This document shows positions 63,875 through 64,000 of a stretch of 64,000 nt of DNA, piece by piece. A model generated the notes under the pieces. It ran no database searches. It saw only the letters and a program-made list of their open reading frames with translations, and was not told the DNA's origin. This DNA comes from Ottowia sp. oral taxon 894 (GTDB taxonomy: Bacteria > Pseudomonadota > Gammaproteobacteria > Burkholderiales > Burkholderiaceae_C), in contig NZ_CP012073.1 in the NCBI RefSeq assembly GCF_001262075.1, positions 1,612,001 through 1,676,000 on the forward strand, read 5' to 3'. The translations under genes were made by a program, and so were the position numbers. The stretch's first letter is position 1. Every line of letters begins with the position of its first letter.

Positions 63875-64000
63875 TCACGCCTTCAGATAGTCCATGCGCG
63901 CGCCCAGCCAGCGCTGCACGTGCTGCCCGGCCAGGGCGGGGTAGCGCGCCAGCATTTGCGGCGCGGCCTGGCGCGCCCATTCGATGAGCGGCTCGTCTTG
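63875..64000 (-). CDS. recG: RecG helicase C-terminus (partial)
   Basis: The last 41 residues of a minus-strand gene are visible, reading A-R-Q-A-A-P-Q-M-L-A-R-Y-P and R-W-L-G-A-R-M-D-Y-L-K-A before the stop at 63,875-63,877. This resembles the C-terminal end of betaproteobacterial RecG, an ATP-dependent branch migration helicase. The rest lies outside the window. Confidence 0.6.
   Translation of the reverse strand, partial: QDEPLIEWARQAAPQMLARYPALAGQHVQRWLGARMDYLKA

Overview
This window is a chromosomal segment of a high-GC betaproteobacterium in the order Burkholderiales. The evidence is the atpBEFHAGDC order, an OxyR and RecG of the betaproteobacterial type, and a family of short intergenic repeats of a kind I associate with Comamonadaceae-like genomes. 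The genus cannot be fixed from the sequence. The segment carries an integrated lambda-like siphoprophage of about 39.85 kb.

The left chromosomal arm (1-20,899) holds the F1F0 ATP synthase operon with its terminator, then a cyclic-nucleotide-binding protein without a DNA-binding domain. Next come an RclA-type flavin disulfide reductase, OxyR, a HAD phosphatase, a small DUF2946-like protein, a TonB-dependent siderophore receptor and an SbmA/BacA/YddA-type ABC exporter. On the minus strand follow the MaeB malic enzyme, a TPM-domain protein and GreB. At least five copies of a roughly 60-100 bp intergenic repeat are scattered through the host sequence.

The prophage (20,900-60,751) is bounded by a perfect 19-bp direct repeat. 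It sits inside the 5' end of mutS. The left junction keeps the native mutS promoter region, ribosome binding site, GTG start and first 15 codons. The right junction carries the rest of mutS in frame, but behind a start codon supplied by the phage. Lysogeny therefore swaps the promoter, ribosome binding site and N-terminus of the mismatch repair protein MutS. This is analogous in layout to the streptococcal islands that control mutL.

The prophage reads as follows. From 21.0 to 26.3 kb is an accessory (moron) zone of small orphan genes on the minus strand, each unit driven by one of five near-identical promoter/operator/hairpin cassettes. The zone also holds two non-coding transcription units; one contains two hairpins that closely resemble type I-F CRISPR repeats, making it a candidate RNA anti-CRISPR. 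It ends with a Dam-type methylase. Lysis genes (o-spanin, i-spanin, SAR endolysin, holin) lie at 26.4-28.0 kb, and tail tip, fibre and tape measure genes at 28-36.8 kb. The tail assembly chaperone pair, with a classical A AAA AAC frameshift site, tail tube and connector genes lie at 36.9-39.9 kb. Capsid, decoration, protease with nested scaffold, portal, gpW and terminase genes occupy 39.9-47.5 kb. A PLD nuclease and a displaced minor tail Z gene follow. The primase/helicase and its structured leader lie at 49.5-52.5 kb. The immunity region (Cro/YdaS-like protein, a repressor that looks leaderless, and a secreted small protein) is at 52.9-54.4 kb. A rightward early operon with an AlpA-like excisionase and a frameshifted methyltransferase spans 54.4-59.2 kb, and the tyrosine integrase is at 59.3-60.5 kb.

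After the prophage come mutS and the C-terminal end of recG at the window edge.
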